From: Saprospiraceae bacterium
Lineage (GTDB): Bacteria > Bacteroidota > Bacteroidia > Chitinophagales > Saprospiraceae
NCBI GenBank assembly: GCA_016710625.1
Contig: JADJVK010000019.1
Span: 1 to 62,274, forward strand
Direction: 5' to 3'
DNA length: 62,274 nucleotides
Positions within the stretch are counted from its first letter, which is position 1; each line of letters starts with the position of its first letter. Positions 8,728 through 17,698 of the stretch are shown piece by piece. A program made the position numbers and the translations under genes. Under the pieces are notes generated by a model that was given only the letters and a program-made list of their open reading frames with translations, ran no database searches and was not told where the DNA came from.

Positions 8728-9774
8728 ATGGAAATAGTTGATATACAGTATAATATAAAAAACGAAACGATAACAAAGTTGTTCTATCAAGCTGATTTTT
8801 TAACTTTTTATAAATCAATTGTAGAAAAAAGACATGTTGTCGTCATTACGGATGAAAATATTTACAATTGCCATGAAGATAAGTTGCAATTTGTTGAAAA
8901 TCTGATGGTTGTGGATGCAGGAGAAGCATGTAAAGATATGGATGTTTTTCAATATGCAATTCATACTCTCCTAGATTTTGAAGCGGATAGAAATACATTG
9001 ATTATTGGTGTTGGAGGGGGAGCGTTGACTGATTTTGTGGGATTTTTGAGTAGTATTTTTATGAGAGGGGTTGATTTTGGATTTTTTCCTACAACATTGT
9101 TAGGAGCTGTGGATGCTTCGATTGGCGGAAAAAATGGAGTAAACTTTGGAGTTTATAAAAATTTGCTTGGAACAATAAATCAACCAAAATTCATCGTTAA
9201 TGACCCATCTTTTTTGCAGACACTAGATATATCAGAATTTAAAAATGGGATGGCTGAAGTAATAAAATATGGCTGTATTCTAGATAGGGAGCTATTTGGA
9301 TATTTAGAAAATATTGATTTAGAGGTGATTGTAAATGATTTGGAATGTTTAAATTATATTATCACTAAATGCCAAGCCATAAAAATTAATATTATTGAAA
9401 AGGATGTATTTGAAAAAGGAGATAGAAAATTATTAAATTTTGGTCATACAATTGGTCATGCAATCGAAATGTCGAACCATTTTCCACATGGGTTTTCAGT
9501 TGCAATTGGGATGAATTATGCTGCTCAGATTTCTGAGAAATTGGGGTTTCTAGCTTCTGAAAAAAGAGAACGAATTCAAAATATTATTGAAAAATATGAT
9601 TTGCCAATAAATCAACCCAAAAGTTGTGATGAACTTTGGCAAATGATTAAAGGTGATAAAAAGAAAAATGGGGATAAAATAAATTTGATTTTGTTGAATG
9701 ATATTGGCAGTGCATTTGTACATCCAATTGATTTAGAAGATTTTAAGTCAATACTTCAATCAATTATAAATTAA
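8728..9774 (+). CDS. aroB: 3-dehydroquinate synthase
   Basis: AroB converts DAHP to 3-dehydroquinate, the second shikimate step, using NAD and a divalent metal. The 348-residue protein has the NAD-binding GVGGGALTDFVGF (about 89-101), the FMRGVDF and DASIGGKNGVN segments, and metal ligands in MAEVIKYG, LNFGHTIGHAIE and HGFSVAIGM. The ATG at 8728 is preferred over the TTG just before it. The stop codon shares one base with the aroA start at 9774, so translation is probably coupled. Confidence 0.95.
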   Translation: MEIVDIQYNIKNETITKLFYQADFLTFYKSIVEKRHVVVITDENIYNCHEDKLQFVENLMVVDAGEACKDMDVFQYAIHTLLDFEADRNTLIIGVGGGALTDFVGFLSSIFMRGVDFGFFPTTLLGAVDASIGGKNGVNFGVYKNLLGTINQPKFIVNDPSFLQTLDISEFKNGMAEVIKYGCILDRELFGYLENIDLEVIVNDLECLNYIITKCQAIKINIIEKDVFEKGDRKLLNFGHTIGHAIEMSNHFPHGFSVAIGMNYAAQISEKLGFLASEKRERIQNIIEKYDLPINQPKSCDELWQMIKGDKKKNGDKINLILLNDIGSAFVHPIDLEDFKSILQSIIN

Positions 9775-11045
9775 TGATAATTCCACCAATTGAATTTATT
9801 TCTGGAACTGTGAAAGTTCCAGCATCAAAAAGCTATTCACAAAGAGCTTTAGCTGCTGCATTTTTAGCAAAAGGAAAATCAAAATGTGTCAATTTTGGGC
9901 ATTCAGATGATGAGTTAGCTGCTCTTTCGATTTTGAAAACAGCAGGTGCTTTATGTCATCAAAATGATCATATTTTGGATGTTGAATCATCAAATATCTT
10001 AGATAAGGAATTGATAATCAATTGTGGAGAGTCAGGATTATCCGCAAGATTGTTTACGCCAATTTTTGCAAATTATCATTTGCCTATACAAATTGTAGGG
10101 GAAGGTTCTTTGAGATATCGATCGATGAAGGAGTTTGAAAATATTTTCAAGCAGTTAAATGTTGATTTCCATTCAAATAATGGAGTTCTACCTTTTCATT
10201 TGAAAGGACCAATAGATTCACCTTCCAAAATAACCGTGAATGGCGAGATTTCTTCGCAATTCATCACTGGCTTAGTTTTTATCTTATCTGCAATTGAAAA
10301 ACAAGAAGATATTGTTGTCGAAATTTTGAATCCTACTAGTATTCCTTATATTTTGATGAGTTTGGAAGTGTTAAAATCTTTTGGTGCTAGTTTAGAATTT
10401 ATTGAAAATAAGATAGTTGTGCCAAAAGATTGTAGATTGGTGCCTACAGATTTTTCCATTGAATCTGATTGGAGTAGTGCTAGTTATTGGATAGTTGCTG
10501 CAGCCATTGGAGGAAAAATTAGTTTGGAAGGGTTGAACCCAAATTCTTTACAAGCTGACAAACAGATTTTAGATGTTTTAATGCAGTATGGAGCAGATTA
10601 TTCATTTAATAATGAGTGTCTTGTAGTTGAAGCTAGAAATCATTTACCAATTAATTTTGATGCTACTAACTGCCCAGATTTGTTCCCAGCTTTGGTAGTT
10701 TTGGCAACAAGTGCTCAAGGGATTTCGAAAATTCATGGCGTCAATCGTTTGTTTCACAAAGAAAGTGATAGAGCAAAAGTACTGGTTTCTGAATTTTTAA
10801 AATTAGGATCTGATATCTCTATTATTGATAATAGTATGATTGTCAATGGGAAAGGAAAGTTGAATGGTGGTATAGTAGAATCCAATAACGATCATAGAAT
10901 TTCAATGGCATGTTCAATAGCCGCTATGAATTCGAGAAAACCGATTTTCATCAATGGATCGGATTCTGTTAAAAAATCTTATCCTGATTTTTTTAAACAT
11001 CTAGCTGGTTTTGGAGTTAAAATAGGGAAGCAAAATGAATTGTAA
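9774..11045 (+). CDS. aroA: 3-phosphoshikimate 1-carboxyvinyltransferase (EPSP synthase)
   Basis: AroA joins phosphoenolpyruvate to shikimate 3-phosphate, step six of the shikimate pathway. The 423-residue cytoplasmic protein shows the expected segments: PASKSYSQRALAA near the N-terminus, NCGESGLSARLF, GEGSLRYRSM, SDWSSASYWIVAA, CPDLFPALVVLA, FHKESDRA and NNDHRISMACSIAAM. Length fits the family. Conserved Lys and Arg residues for PEP and S3P binding are in place. The gene overlaps aroB by one base and is followed 26 nt later by aroC. Confidence 0.95.
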   Translation: MIIPPIEFISGTVKVPASKSYSQRALAAAFLAKGKSKCVNFGHSDDELAALSILKTAGALCHQNDHILDVESSNILDKELIINCGESGLSARLFTPIFANYHLPIQIVGEGSLRYRSMKEFENIFKQLNVDFHSNNGVLPFHLKGPIDSPSKITVNGEISSQFITGLVFILSAIEKQEDIVVEILNPTSIPYILMSLEVLKSFGASLEFIENKIVVPKDCRLVPTDFSIESDWSSASYWIVAAAIGGKISLEGLNPNSLQADKQILDVLMQYGADYSFNNECLVVEARNHLPINFDATNCPDLFPALVVLATSAQGISKIHGVNRLFHKESDRAKVLVSEFLKLGSDISIIDNSMIVNGKGKLNGGIVESNNDHRISMACSIAAMNSRKPIFINGSDSVKKSYPDFFKHLAGFGVKIGKQNEL

Positions 11046-11071
11046 ATTCATCATTTATATTAAAAAAAGCA

Positions 11072-12061
11072 ATGAATTCATTTGGTAGAATATTTAAAAT
11101 TTCGTTATTTGGGGAATCTCATGGTCCTCAGATTGGGCTGACTTTGGATGGTGTTCCAGCAGGAATTCCACTAGAAGTTGCTGATTTTGAATATGATATC
11201 AATAGGAGGAAGCCGGGTTCAGTGGGTACCACAACAAGAGTAGAAGATGATGTACCTAAAATAATTTCGGGACATTTTCAAGGATTTACAACTGGTGCTC
11301 CCTTAACGATTATATTTGAAAATAAGAATACACAATCGAAAGATTATGAGTCGTTTAGAGCCACACCAAGACCAGGACATGCCGATTTTGTTGCATCTAA
11401 AAAGTTTTTTGGTTTTGAGGATTATCGAGGTGGAGGACATTTCTCTGGAAGACTGACTTTATTGTTAGTTGCTGCTGGGGTAATTGCAAAGAAAATTCTA
11501 AAAAATATTGATATTCAAGCAAATGTAATAGAAATCGGAGGAGAAAAAAACCTAGAGAAAGGTTTGCAAAGAGCAATTGATGCCCATGACAGTGTTGGTG
11601 GTATCGTGGAATGTAGAGTTCAAAATTTACCGATAGGGTGGGGCGAGCCCTTTTTTGATTCAGTCGAATCATTGATTGCTCATGCTGTTTTTTCGATACC
11701 TGCTATTAGAGGAATTGAATTTGGCACTGGATTCAAAGCTGCATCAATGTTTGGCTCGGAACATAATGATGCTATTTTGAATAAGGAGGGATCAACCGCC
11801 ACCAATCATGCTGGTGGAGTGGTTGGAGGAATAACGAATGGCAATGAATTGGTATTTCGAGTTGCAGTAAAACCAACATCTAGCACACCTAAATTTCAAC
11901 AATCCATTAATTTGAAATCAAATGAAATTGAGTCATTTGTCGTGAAAGGAAGGCATGATTTATGTATCGCTCTTCGAGTTCCTGTTGTTTTAGAAGCTGT
12001 AACAGCAATGGTTTTAGCAGATTTATCTTTGATTTCAAATGCATCTAAATGGAATCATTAA
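11072..12061 (+). CDS. aroC: Chorismate synthase
   Basis: AroC makes chorismate from EPSP with reduced FMN. The protein is 329 residues, slightly shorter than the usual 350-360. It carries the family signatures GESHGPQIGLTLDGVPAG near the N-terminus, INRRKPGS, RPGHADF, YRGGGHFSGRLT, NHAGGVVGGITNG and RHDLCIALRVPVVLEA. All flavin- and substrate-contact regions are therefore present, and the shortness is mainly at the C-terminus. It overlaps the LuxE-like gene by 13 nt. Confidence 0.95.
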   Translation: MNSFGRIFKISLFGESHGPQIGLTLDGVPAGIPLEVADFEYDINRRKPGSVGTTTRVEDDVPKIISGHFQGFTTGAPLTIIFENKNTQSKDYESFRATPRPGHADFVASKKFFGFEDYRGGGHFSGRLTLLLVAAGVIAKKILKNIDIQANVIEIGGEKNLEKGLQRAIDAHDSVGGIVECRVQNLPIGWGEPFFDSVESLIAHAVFSIPAIRGIEFGTGFKAASMFGSEHNDAILNKEGSTATNHAGGVVGGITNGNELVFRVAVKPTSSTPKFQQSINLKSNEIESFVVKGRHDLCIALRVPVVLEAVTAMVLADLSLISNASKWNH

Positions 12062-13029
12062 GATTGGAACTTCAGAAAAAAATTTTATCGATAACTCCAC
12101 ATTCTTTTGATGCGATTGCATTAGAAGTATTTCATTTTCAATATCAAAATAATAAATTTTATAGAAATTGGGTCGATTTATTAGGCATTGAAATAAAACA
12201 GATAAATACAATTGAAAAAATCCCTTTTTTGCCTATTGGCTTCTTTAAAAGCCACATAATCAAATCATTAGATTGGGTGGAAGAAAAGGTGTTTACTAGT
12301 AGTGGCACTACAGGAGCAATTACAAGTCGTCATTTTGTTAGATCATTAGATTGGTATAAACAAATTTCAAAAATTGGTTTCGAACAATATTATGGTGATT
12401 TAAAAGATTTTGAATTTTATGCACTCCTACCTTCTTATCTTGAAAGAGAGGGTTCTTCGTTAGTTAAAATGCTTGCTGATTTTATAGAAATTAGCGGTAA
12501 TAAAGGTGGTTTTTATTTATACAACCATGAAGAATTATTGAGTGAGATTTCCAATGCATCAAAAAAACAAAAAATATTGGTGGGTGTTACTTATGCCTTA
12601 TTGGATTTAGCTGAAAAAGTAACAGATTTGAGTAAATGCACCGTAATGGAAACGGGAGGAATGAAAGGGAAAAGGAAAGAGATGATTAGGGAAGATGTTC
12701 ATGATGTATTATGTAAAGGATTGAAATTGAATGATATACATTCAGAATATGGAATGACTGAGCTATTGTCTCAAGCCTATTCAAAAGGTGCTGGAATTTT
12801 TGAATGCACCAAAACCATGAAAGTTCTTGTAAGAGAAGCAACAGACCCCCTAGAGATTTTACCCAACAATAAAAGTGGCTTAATTAATATAATTGATTTA
12901 GGAAATTTAGATACCTGTTCATTCATTGCAACGGATGATATCGGAATTGTCAGAAATGATCAGACTTTCCGAGTTTTAGGCAGGATGGATGGTGCTGATA
13001 TTCGAGGCTGTAATTTAATGGTTAGTTAG
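12049..13029 (+). CDS. LuxE/PaaK-type acyl-protein synthetase-like enzyme
   Basis: A 326-residue member of the adenylate-forming superfamily closest to LuxE acyl-protein synthetases. The phosphate-binding motif TSSGTTG is at 83-89. EYGMTELLSQAY (about 238-249) is the acceptor-site motif, and LGRMDGADIRGCNLMVS at the C-terminus replaces the longer PaaK C-lobe. LuxE enzymes activate fatty acids, but the natural substrate here is unknown. The 13-nt overlap with aroC indicates co-expression with the chorismate pathway. An aromatic acid substrate is a possibility, not a conclusion. The gene ends just before a repeat-rich spacer. Confidence 0.75.
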   Translation: MESLRLELQKKILSITPHSFDAIALEVFHFQYQNNKFYRNWVDLLGIEIKQINTIEKIPFLPIGFFKSHIIKSLDWVEEKVFTSSGTTGAITSRHFVRSLDWYKQISKIGFEQYYGDLKDFEFYALLPSYLEREGSSLVKMLADFIEISGNKGGFYLYNHEELLSEISNASKKQKILVGVTYALLDLAEKVTDLSKCTVMETGGMKGKRKEMIREDVHDVLCKGLKLNDIHSEYGMTELLSQAYSKGAGIFECTKTMKVLVREATDPLEILPNNKSGLINIIDLGNLDTCSFIATDDIGIVRNDQTFRVLGRMDGADIRGCNLMVS

Positions 13030-13035
13030 TTTTTT

Positions 13036-13205
13036 CCAGCCCCCCTTTCAAATTGTCTAAATTAACAATTAAACAACTCCACTCCCGAATTATTGGGATC
13101 CACAACTCTACTTCGATCCTCGGAAATTTTGGGTTAACGGAATTTCGGGATCAACATCATTACAAATCAACAACTCAACAAATCCACAAATCCACCTTCA
13201 AAAAT
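13036..13205. repeat. Dispersed CAACTC/CCCGAAT repeat element, copy 1
   Basis: This spacer between convergent genes is rich in CAAC, CACAA and AACTC strings. It contains CCACTCCCGAATTATTGGGA (13079-13098) and CGGAATTTCGGGATC (13139-13153). Both strings have near-identical partners in the spacer at 50340-50580 (CCACTCCCGAATAATCGGGA and two CGGAATTTCGGGAT). The CCCGAATTATTGGG core can fold into a small hairpin. Any reading frame here gives low-complexity Asn/Ser/Thr/Gln peptide and is not believed to be a gene. Confidence 0.65.
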
Positions 13206-13216
13206 TCGGACAACAT

Positions 13217-13867
13217 CTACTGTTTAAAAACAAATTGAATAATATTTGCCCCCATTCTCAAAGCTTGTTGGCGAACTTCTTCTGGGTCTTTATGAACCGA
13301 AGGACTTTCCCAGCCATCACTAATATTACTTTCTTGTAAATACAAACAAACCATTCTCCCTTCATTCATAATTCCCCATGTTTGCGGAGGTGTGCCATCA
13401 TGTTGATGAATTTTTGGGACACCTTTTGGAAATTTAAACTTTTGATTGAAAATTGGATGATTAAATGGAATTTCAACTAAAGGTTTGTCTGGAAAAATCT
13501 TTTTCAATGTTGGTCGGATAAAAGGGTCAATCCCAAAGTCATCATCTATCAATAAAAAACCACCAGATAACAAGTAGGTTCTAATGTTTTCGGCTTCTTC
13601 GTCAGATAAAACAATATTACCGTGACCAGTCAAAAATAAAAAAGGATAATTATAAATTTCGGCACTTCCGATATCTACTGTAGCATACTCTGGGTTCAGG
13701 TTCATATTGAGTTCTTTATTGCAGAATTTTGAAATATTTTCCAAGGCATCCACCACTGAATACCAGTCTCCACCACCTCTATATTTTACTAAAGCAATTT
13801 TTAAAGAGCTCTGGGCAAAGGAAATGTTTAAAAAAAATGAAAATAATGCTATATATAAAAATCTCAT
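13217..13867 (-). CDS. DUF4159 domain-containing secreted protein
   Basis: A 216-residue exported protein with a signal peptide ending in ISFAQ. The mature part matches DUF4159: KIALVKYRGGGDWYSVVDAL (about 22-41), FLFLTGHGNIVLSDEEAENI, LLSGGFLLIDDDFGI, and a C-terminal QALRMGANIIQFVF. The family resembles a class I glutamine amidotransferase-like/ThuA fold. Its function is unknown. The ATG overlaps the rsmE stop by 4 nt (ATGA), so it is the second gene of an rsmE-DUF4159 unit, a pairing that is probably historical rather than functional. Confidence 0.85.
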   Translation of the reverse strand: MRFLYIALFSFFLNISFAQSSLKIALVKYRGGGDWYSVVDALENISKFCNKELNMNLNPEYATVDIGSAEIYNYPFLFLTGHGNIVLSDEEAENIRTYLLSGGFLLIDDDFGIDPFIRPTLKKIFPDKPLVEIPFNHPIFNQKFKFPKGVPKIHQHDGTPPQTWGIMNEGRMVCLYLQESNISDGWESPSVHKDPEEVRQQALRMGANIIQFVFKQ

Positions 13868-14580
13868 AATGAGTTACTTAATTTATTGATTTGAAAAATC
13901 ATGGTAGCTGCTAATCCAGCAGTTTCGGTCCTCAATCTTGTTTCACCCAAATTAACTTCTTGGAAATTATTTGTTTTCAAGAAATCAATTTCTTTTTGTG
14001 TAAAATCCCCTTCAGGTCCTATCAAAACTATCGTTTTTTGTTTACAATTGATTAGTTTAAATAAATGTTTTTCAACATCACCACAATGAGCAACAAAACG
14101 TTCAAATCCAATACAATGTTGCATCAAATCTTTCAAATTTGTCAATTCGAAAATATTTGGTAAATAATAATTTTTTGATTGTTTCATAGCACTAATCGCT
14201 ATTTTATGCAATCTTTCAGTTTTCAATTTATCTCTTTCTCCTCTTTCTGTCAAAATAGGAATGATATTACCAATTCCAATTTCTGTCGCTTTTTCAACAA
14301 ACCATTCCATCCTATCCATATTTTTGGTAGGAGCAATTGCAATGGTAAGATTTTCATTTTCATTTTTTTCTTGAATCTGAATTTCTATAATTGCAACGAA
14401 GGTTTTTTTAGTATCTTGATTTGTAATGGTTCCTGTTAAAAGATGCCCTTTTCCGTCAGTAATATAAATTTTTTCACCCTCTTTTTTTCTTAACACTTTA
14501 ATACAATGATAACTATCTTCCTCTGTAAGAAAACAGGTGTTTTTTTCTATATCAAAACTTGTTGTATAAAATATTTGCAT
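13864..14580 (-). CDS. rsmE: 16S rRNA (uracil-1498-N3)-methyltransferase
   Basis: RsmE methylates U1498 of 16S rRNA in the 30S subunit. The 238-residue protein has the N-terminal PUA-like region (HCIKVLRKKEGEKIYITDGKG) and the knotted SPOUT domain. The latter carries IAPTKNMDRMEWFVEKATEIG, the SAM-site IGPEGDFTQKEI and the knot motif LGETRLRTETAGLA at about 211-224. It starts back-to-back with the EVE gene and is followed, with a 4-nt overlap, by the DUF4159 gene. Confidence 0.95.
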   Translation of the reverse strand: MQIFYTTSFDIEKNTCFLTEEDSYHCIKVLRKKEGEKIYITDGKGHLLTGTITNQDTKKTFVAIIEIQIQEKNENENLTIAIAPTKNMDRMEWFVEKATEIGIGNIIPILTERGERDKLKTERLHKIAISAMKQSKNYYLPNIFELTNLKDLMQHCIGFERFVAHCGDVEKHLFKLINCKQKTIVLIGPEGDFTQKEIDFLKTNNFQEVNLGETRLRTETAGLAATMIFQINKLSNSL

Positions 14581-14594
14581 TAAGAATTTTTTTG

Positions 14595-14613
14595 CAAATA
14601 TATTGTACCTTTG
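14595..14613. promoter_or_regulatory. Back-to-back -7 elements for rsmE and the EVE gene
   Basis: Minus-strand TATATTTG (14602-14595) and plus-strand TACCTTTG (14606-14613) both fit TAnnTTTG and are only 3 bp apart in the spacer between two divergent genes. Neither has a convincing TTG at 17-23 bp, so each is a half-match. Confidence 0.4.
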
Positions 14614-14677
14614 TTAATGTCTTGTTTTTTATTTTATATTTTGTAATAAAAATTTGATTAACATAAGTTTATATATT

Positions 14678-15082
14678 ATGAATTATTGGTTAGTTAAGTC
14701 GGAGCCAGAAACATTTTCTTGGGATTTGTTCGTTTCTAAAAATGGTGATCATTGGGATGGTGTTAGAAATTACCAAGCTAGAAATAACTTGAAGTTAATG
14801 AAAAAAGAGGATTTAGTCCTGTTTTATCATAGTGGTGATGGTAAAGAAGTGGTAGGATTAGCAAAAGTAAAAACCGAATTTTATCAAGATCCTACTACTG
14901 AAGACCCAAATTGGGTAGCAGTTGATTTGATTCCTGTAAGAAAATTAAACAAAGCAGTCACTTTATCAACAATTAAAAGCACCCCTGAACTTTCCAATGT
15001 TCCTTTAATAAGACATACAAGATTGTCGGTCATGCCTTTAGATGAAAAAGATTTTAGTTTAATATTAAAAATGAGTGATTAG
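14678..15082 (+). CDS. EVE domain-containing protein
   Basis: A 134-residue protein consisting of one EVE domain, a PUA-like fold that binds modified bases in DNA or RNA. The diagnostic start MNYWLVKSEPETFSWD, then HWDGVRNYQARNNL, DLVLFYHSGD and EVVGLAKV are all present. NWVAVDLIPV and LSVMPLDEKDF follow in the usual order. The ATG at 14678 gives the canonical N-terminus; an upstream non-ATG extension is rejected. It is monocistronic, with a strong terminator at 15101-15143. The target modification is unknown. Confidence 0.9.
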   Translation: MNYWLVKSEPETFSWDLFVSKNGDHWDGVRNYQARNNLKLMKKEDLVLFYHSGDGKEVVGLAKVKTEFYQDPTTEDPNWVAVDLIPVRKLNKAVTLSTIKSTPELSNVPLIRHTRLSVMPLDEKDFSLILKMSD

Positions 15083-15100
15083 AATTGACTAATATATTTT

Positions 15101-15143
15101 AAATGAAGAAATGTAAAATATTTTACATTTCTTCATTTTTTTA
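15101..15143 (+). terminator. Terminator of the EVE gene
   Basis: A perfect 18-bp inverted repeat (arms 15101-15118 and 15121-15138) separated by only TA is followed by a T-rich run, 18 nt after the stop codon. It is the longest perfect hairpin in the window. Confidence 0.88.
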
Positions 15144-15275
15144 TATAAAACATTTCAAAATAGGGATTAATAAAGAAAAAAAGTAAACTAAAGTTATTAT
15201 ATATTCTTCATTTTCCTTTATTTTGCAGTTAAGTATTTTATGTGTTCTTAATTATAAAAATTAAATTTTAATAAA

Positions 15276-16969
15276 ATGGTAAAAATTTACAAATTATTTT
15301 GTTTGAGTTTTCTTGTATTACTTACTGGTTCAGTATTTGCACAACAAAACACAACACTAAAAGTAATTGTTACATCCCCTGCATCTTTAGCTGGTACATA
15401 TAATGCTATATCAGGTGGATTTGGTGCAACAATGAATAAAGGTGATGTTCTATCTGGTAAATTAGTAGCTACTAATGATGGATCTGCAAACCCTTTATAT
15501 GCATGTAATGCATTAACTAACGCAGCAGCTGTTAGTGGAAATATTGGATTGATTAAAAGAGGAGATTGTGAGTTTGGAGTAAAATGTAAAAATGCAGAAG
15601 ATGCTGGAGCAAAAGCAGCTGTTGTTTTCAATAGATTAACTGGTGGACCTATTGTAATGGGTGCTGGTGCAGTTGGAGATTCGGTAAAAATTCCAGTTTG
15701 TATGATTTCTTTAGAAGATGGTGAAAAATTAGTTGCTGCTTTAGATGCAGGAATTGAAGTAAATTTGACTTTTAGAATCCCTTCTTTTTATGATTCTTTT
15801 GGTCCTTTAGCTTTTTCATCTCCTTCTGTACAATCACAGCCTTTTAATCCATCTGTACATTTTGCAAATACAGGTACTACAGATCTTACGAATTTAGTAT
15901 TAACAGCTGATATTAATGAACCAGGTGGTACGAAAACTACATTTACTCAAACTTTAGATTCTTTAGTACCAGCTAAGGATTCATTAATTATTTTTGATTT
16001 ATATTCACCAACTAAACAAGGTAGTTATACATTGAATGTTTCTAATAATAATGATAAAGATACTTTAAGTACTAGTTTTGAAGTATCAAAAGCTAAATTT
16101 GCTATTGATAATGTACAAAATGATGTTAATGTAAATCTAATAATGATGTTGGATTACTCTTGCAACAGCTGATTTTGCACTATTGGTGGAAGATATGATA
16201 TGGGGGTAACCTATGATCTGGAGAAAATGGCGGTAAAGTTGCTTATGCAGCATTTGCTTTAAATAACTTAGATTCATTCCCTGTTGGTACTACGTTTGAC
16301 ATTTTATTAATAAAAACTGCTGATGCAGGTCAAACTACTAATGGTTCTGCTACATCATATGATGATTTTACAACTGTTGGTTTGTCACAATATACAAAGA
16401 CAGCTGGTGATGTTGGACAAAATCTATTATTCGTAAAATTAGAAGATCTTGGTGGTTCTGGTGCTCCTATTGATTTAGAGCCAGATGCTTCATACTTAAT
16501 AGTTGTTAAATACGAAGATTCAAATAATACAACGAACCCACCAAAATTTGTTTATAATTCTCAGTTACAATATAATTTTTCAAACGAAACTGTATGGACT
16601 GATAGATTATATATGGGAGGATGGTCTGGTGAATACAATATCGTATTGAGAATGTACACTAATGAGTTCATAGTAGGAGTTAAAGATTTACCTTCTTACG
16701 AAGAGCACCAATTAGTTATCAATCCAAACCCTGCTGATTCTTATATTAATGTAGGATTTGACTTCAATGAAGTTACTGCGGAAGTTAAAACTGCTGTAGT
16801 AGATGTTAATGGTAAAGTAGTTAGAACTAAGAAATATACTGATGTTCAAAAAAATAGTTATGTTGAAGACGTAACTGATTTAGCACCAGGTACTTATTTC
16901 TATTCAGTTATTACTAAAAATGGTTGGGCTGTAAAACCATTTATTGTAATCAGCAATGCAAGCAAATAA
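15276..16969 (+). pseudogene. T9SS-exported protein with a PA domain, disrupted by several frame changes
   Basis: The N-terminal part (15276-16172, 298 residues) has a signal peptide ending VFAQQ. It also has a protease-associated domain (about 60-150; LIKRGDCEFG, GAKAAVVFNR, IPVCMISLEDGEKL). The C-terminal part is open from 16217 to 16969 and ends with a T9SS sorting domain (LVINPNPADSYINVGFD, VVDVNGKVVR, LAPGTYFYSVITKNG). Between about 16140 and 16222 the coding potential moves through frames as NNDVG, TLATADFALLV, GRYDMGVTYDL and GENGGKVAYAAF. Joined, these pieces read as one continuous protein, which requires about four indels in under 100 bp. Flanking code is intact. The cause is either an error-rich assembly patch or very local decay. 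The product would be a cell-surface protein of unknown role. Confidence 0.75.
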
Positions 16970-16995
16970 TATTTGACTTAATAATTAATTTATAT

Positions 16996-17028
16996 AAAAA
17001 GCTACCTGATTTATTTGGGTAGCTTTTT
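16996..17028 (+). terminator. Terminator of the T9SS/PA gene
   Basis: A perfect 11-bp inverted repeat (AAAAAGCTACC at 16996-17006, GGTAGCTTTTT at 17018-17028) with an 11-nt loop and a trailing T/A-rich tract. Confidence 0.82.
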
Positions 17029-17029
17029 A

Positions 17030-17037
17030 TATTTTTG
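17030..17037 (+). promoter_or_regulatory. Candidate -7 element of the DedA gene
   Basis: TATTTTTG matches TAnnTTTG and lies 18 bp before the ATG at 17056, immediately after the preceding terminator. It supports the 17056 start over a longer reading frame. No spaced TTG is visible. Confidence 0.35.
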
Positions 17038-17055
17038 CACCTTACTTTTTTTATT

Positions 17056-17682
17056 ATGACTGGAATAGTTGATTTTATTTTACATATTGACCATCATTTG
17101 ATTGAATTGGCAGCAAATTATGGTATTTATATTTATTTAATACTTTTTCTTATTGTCTTTTCTGAAACTGGATTTGTGGTGACACCTTTTCTTCCGGGAG
17201 ATTCATTATTGTTTGCTGCTGGTGGAATTGCTGCTATAGGTAAAATGAACCCATTTATATTGTTTTTCACATTGGCAATGGCTGCTATATTAGGCAATTT
17301 TGTAAATTATTTTATTGGGTACAAATTTGGGCATCAAGTTGTTTCAAGAGGTTGGGTAAAGCAATCTTATATTACAAAAACTAATGAGTACTTCATGAAA
17401 TATGGAAAAGCTACGATTATTGTATCAAGGTTTGTTCCTATAATTAGAACAATAGCACCATTTGTTGCTGGTATTGGTAAAATGAATTATAAAGATTTTG
17501 GTTTAAATAATGTTATTGGTGCAATAGTTTGGGTGGGATTATTTTTATCACTTGGATATTTTGTCGGTAATTTTGAATTTGTAAAGAAAAATTTCTCTTT
17601 GTTAACACTAGGAATTATCGGTTTATCAATGATTCCTTTGGCATTAACAGTGATTAAGGGGTTGAGAAGCAGAAAAGCCTAA
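17056..17682 (+). CDS. DedA family membrane protein
   Basis: A 208-residue integral membrane protein of the DedA/VTT superfamily, whose members include undecaprenyl-phosphate or phospholipid flippases. Signatures are FSETGFVVTPFLPGDSLLF (first re-entrant segment), GNFVNYFIGYKFG, and ATIIVSRFVPIIRTIAPFVAG with the conserved Arg and Pro residues. About five hydrophobic helices are predicted. The ATG at 17056 gives MTGIVDFILHIDHHL, a typical DedA start. The stop codon lies inside a hairpin shared with the convergent GH3 gene. Confidence 0.9.
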   Translation: MTGIVDFILHIDHHLIELAANYGIYIYLILFLIVFSETGFVVTPFLPGDSLLFAAGGIAAIGKMNPFILFFTLAMAAILGNFVNYFIGYKFGHQVVSRGWVKQSYITKTNEYFMKYGKATIIVSRFVPIIRTIAPFVAGIGKMNYKDFGLNNVIGAIVWVGLFLSLGYFVGNFEFVKKNFSLLTLGIIGLSMIPLALTVIKGLRSRKA

Positions 17683-17698
17683 GTTATTGCTTAGGCTT
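17675..17698. terminator. Bidirectional hairpin covering two convergent stop codons
   Basis: A perfect 9-bp inverted repeat (AAGCCTAAG at 17675-17683, CTTAGGCTT at 17690-17698) includes the DedA stop codon (17680-17682) in one arm, and its 6-nt loop contains the GH3 stop codon. There is only a weak T-run on either side. Confidence 0.55.

Noticed and set aside
13053..13238. Small plus-strand open frame in the repeat spacer
   Set aside because: Its product is Asn/Ser/Thr/Gln low-complexity sequence created by the repeat element, with no start context.
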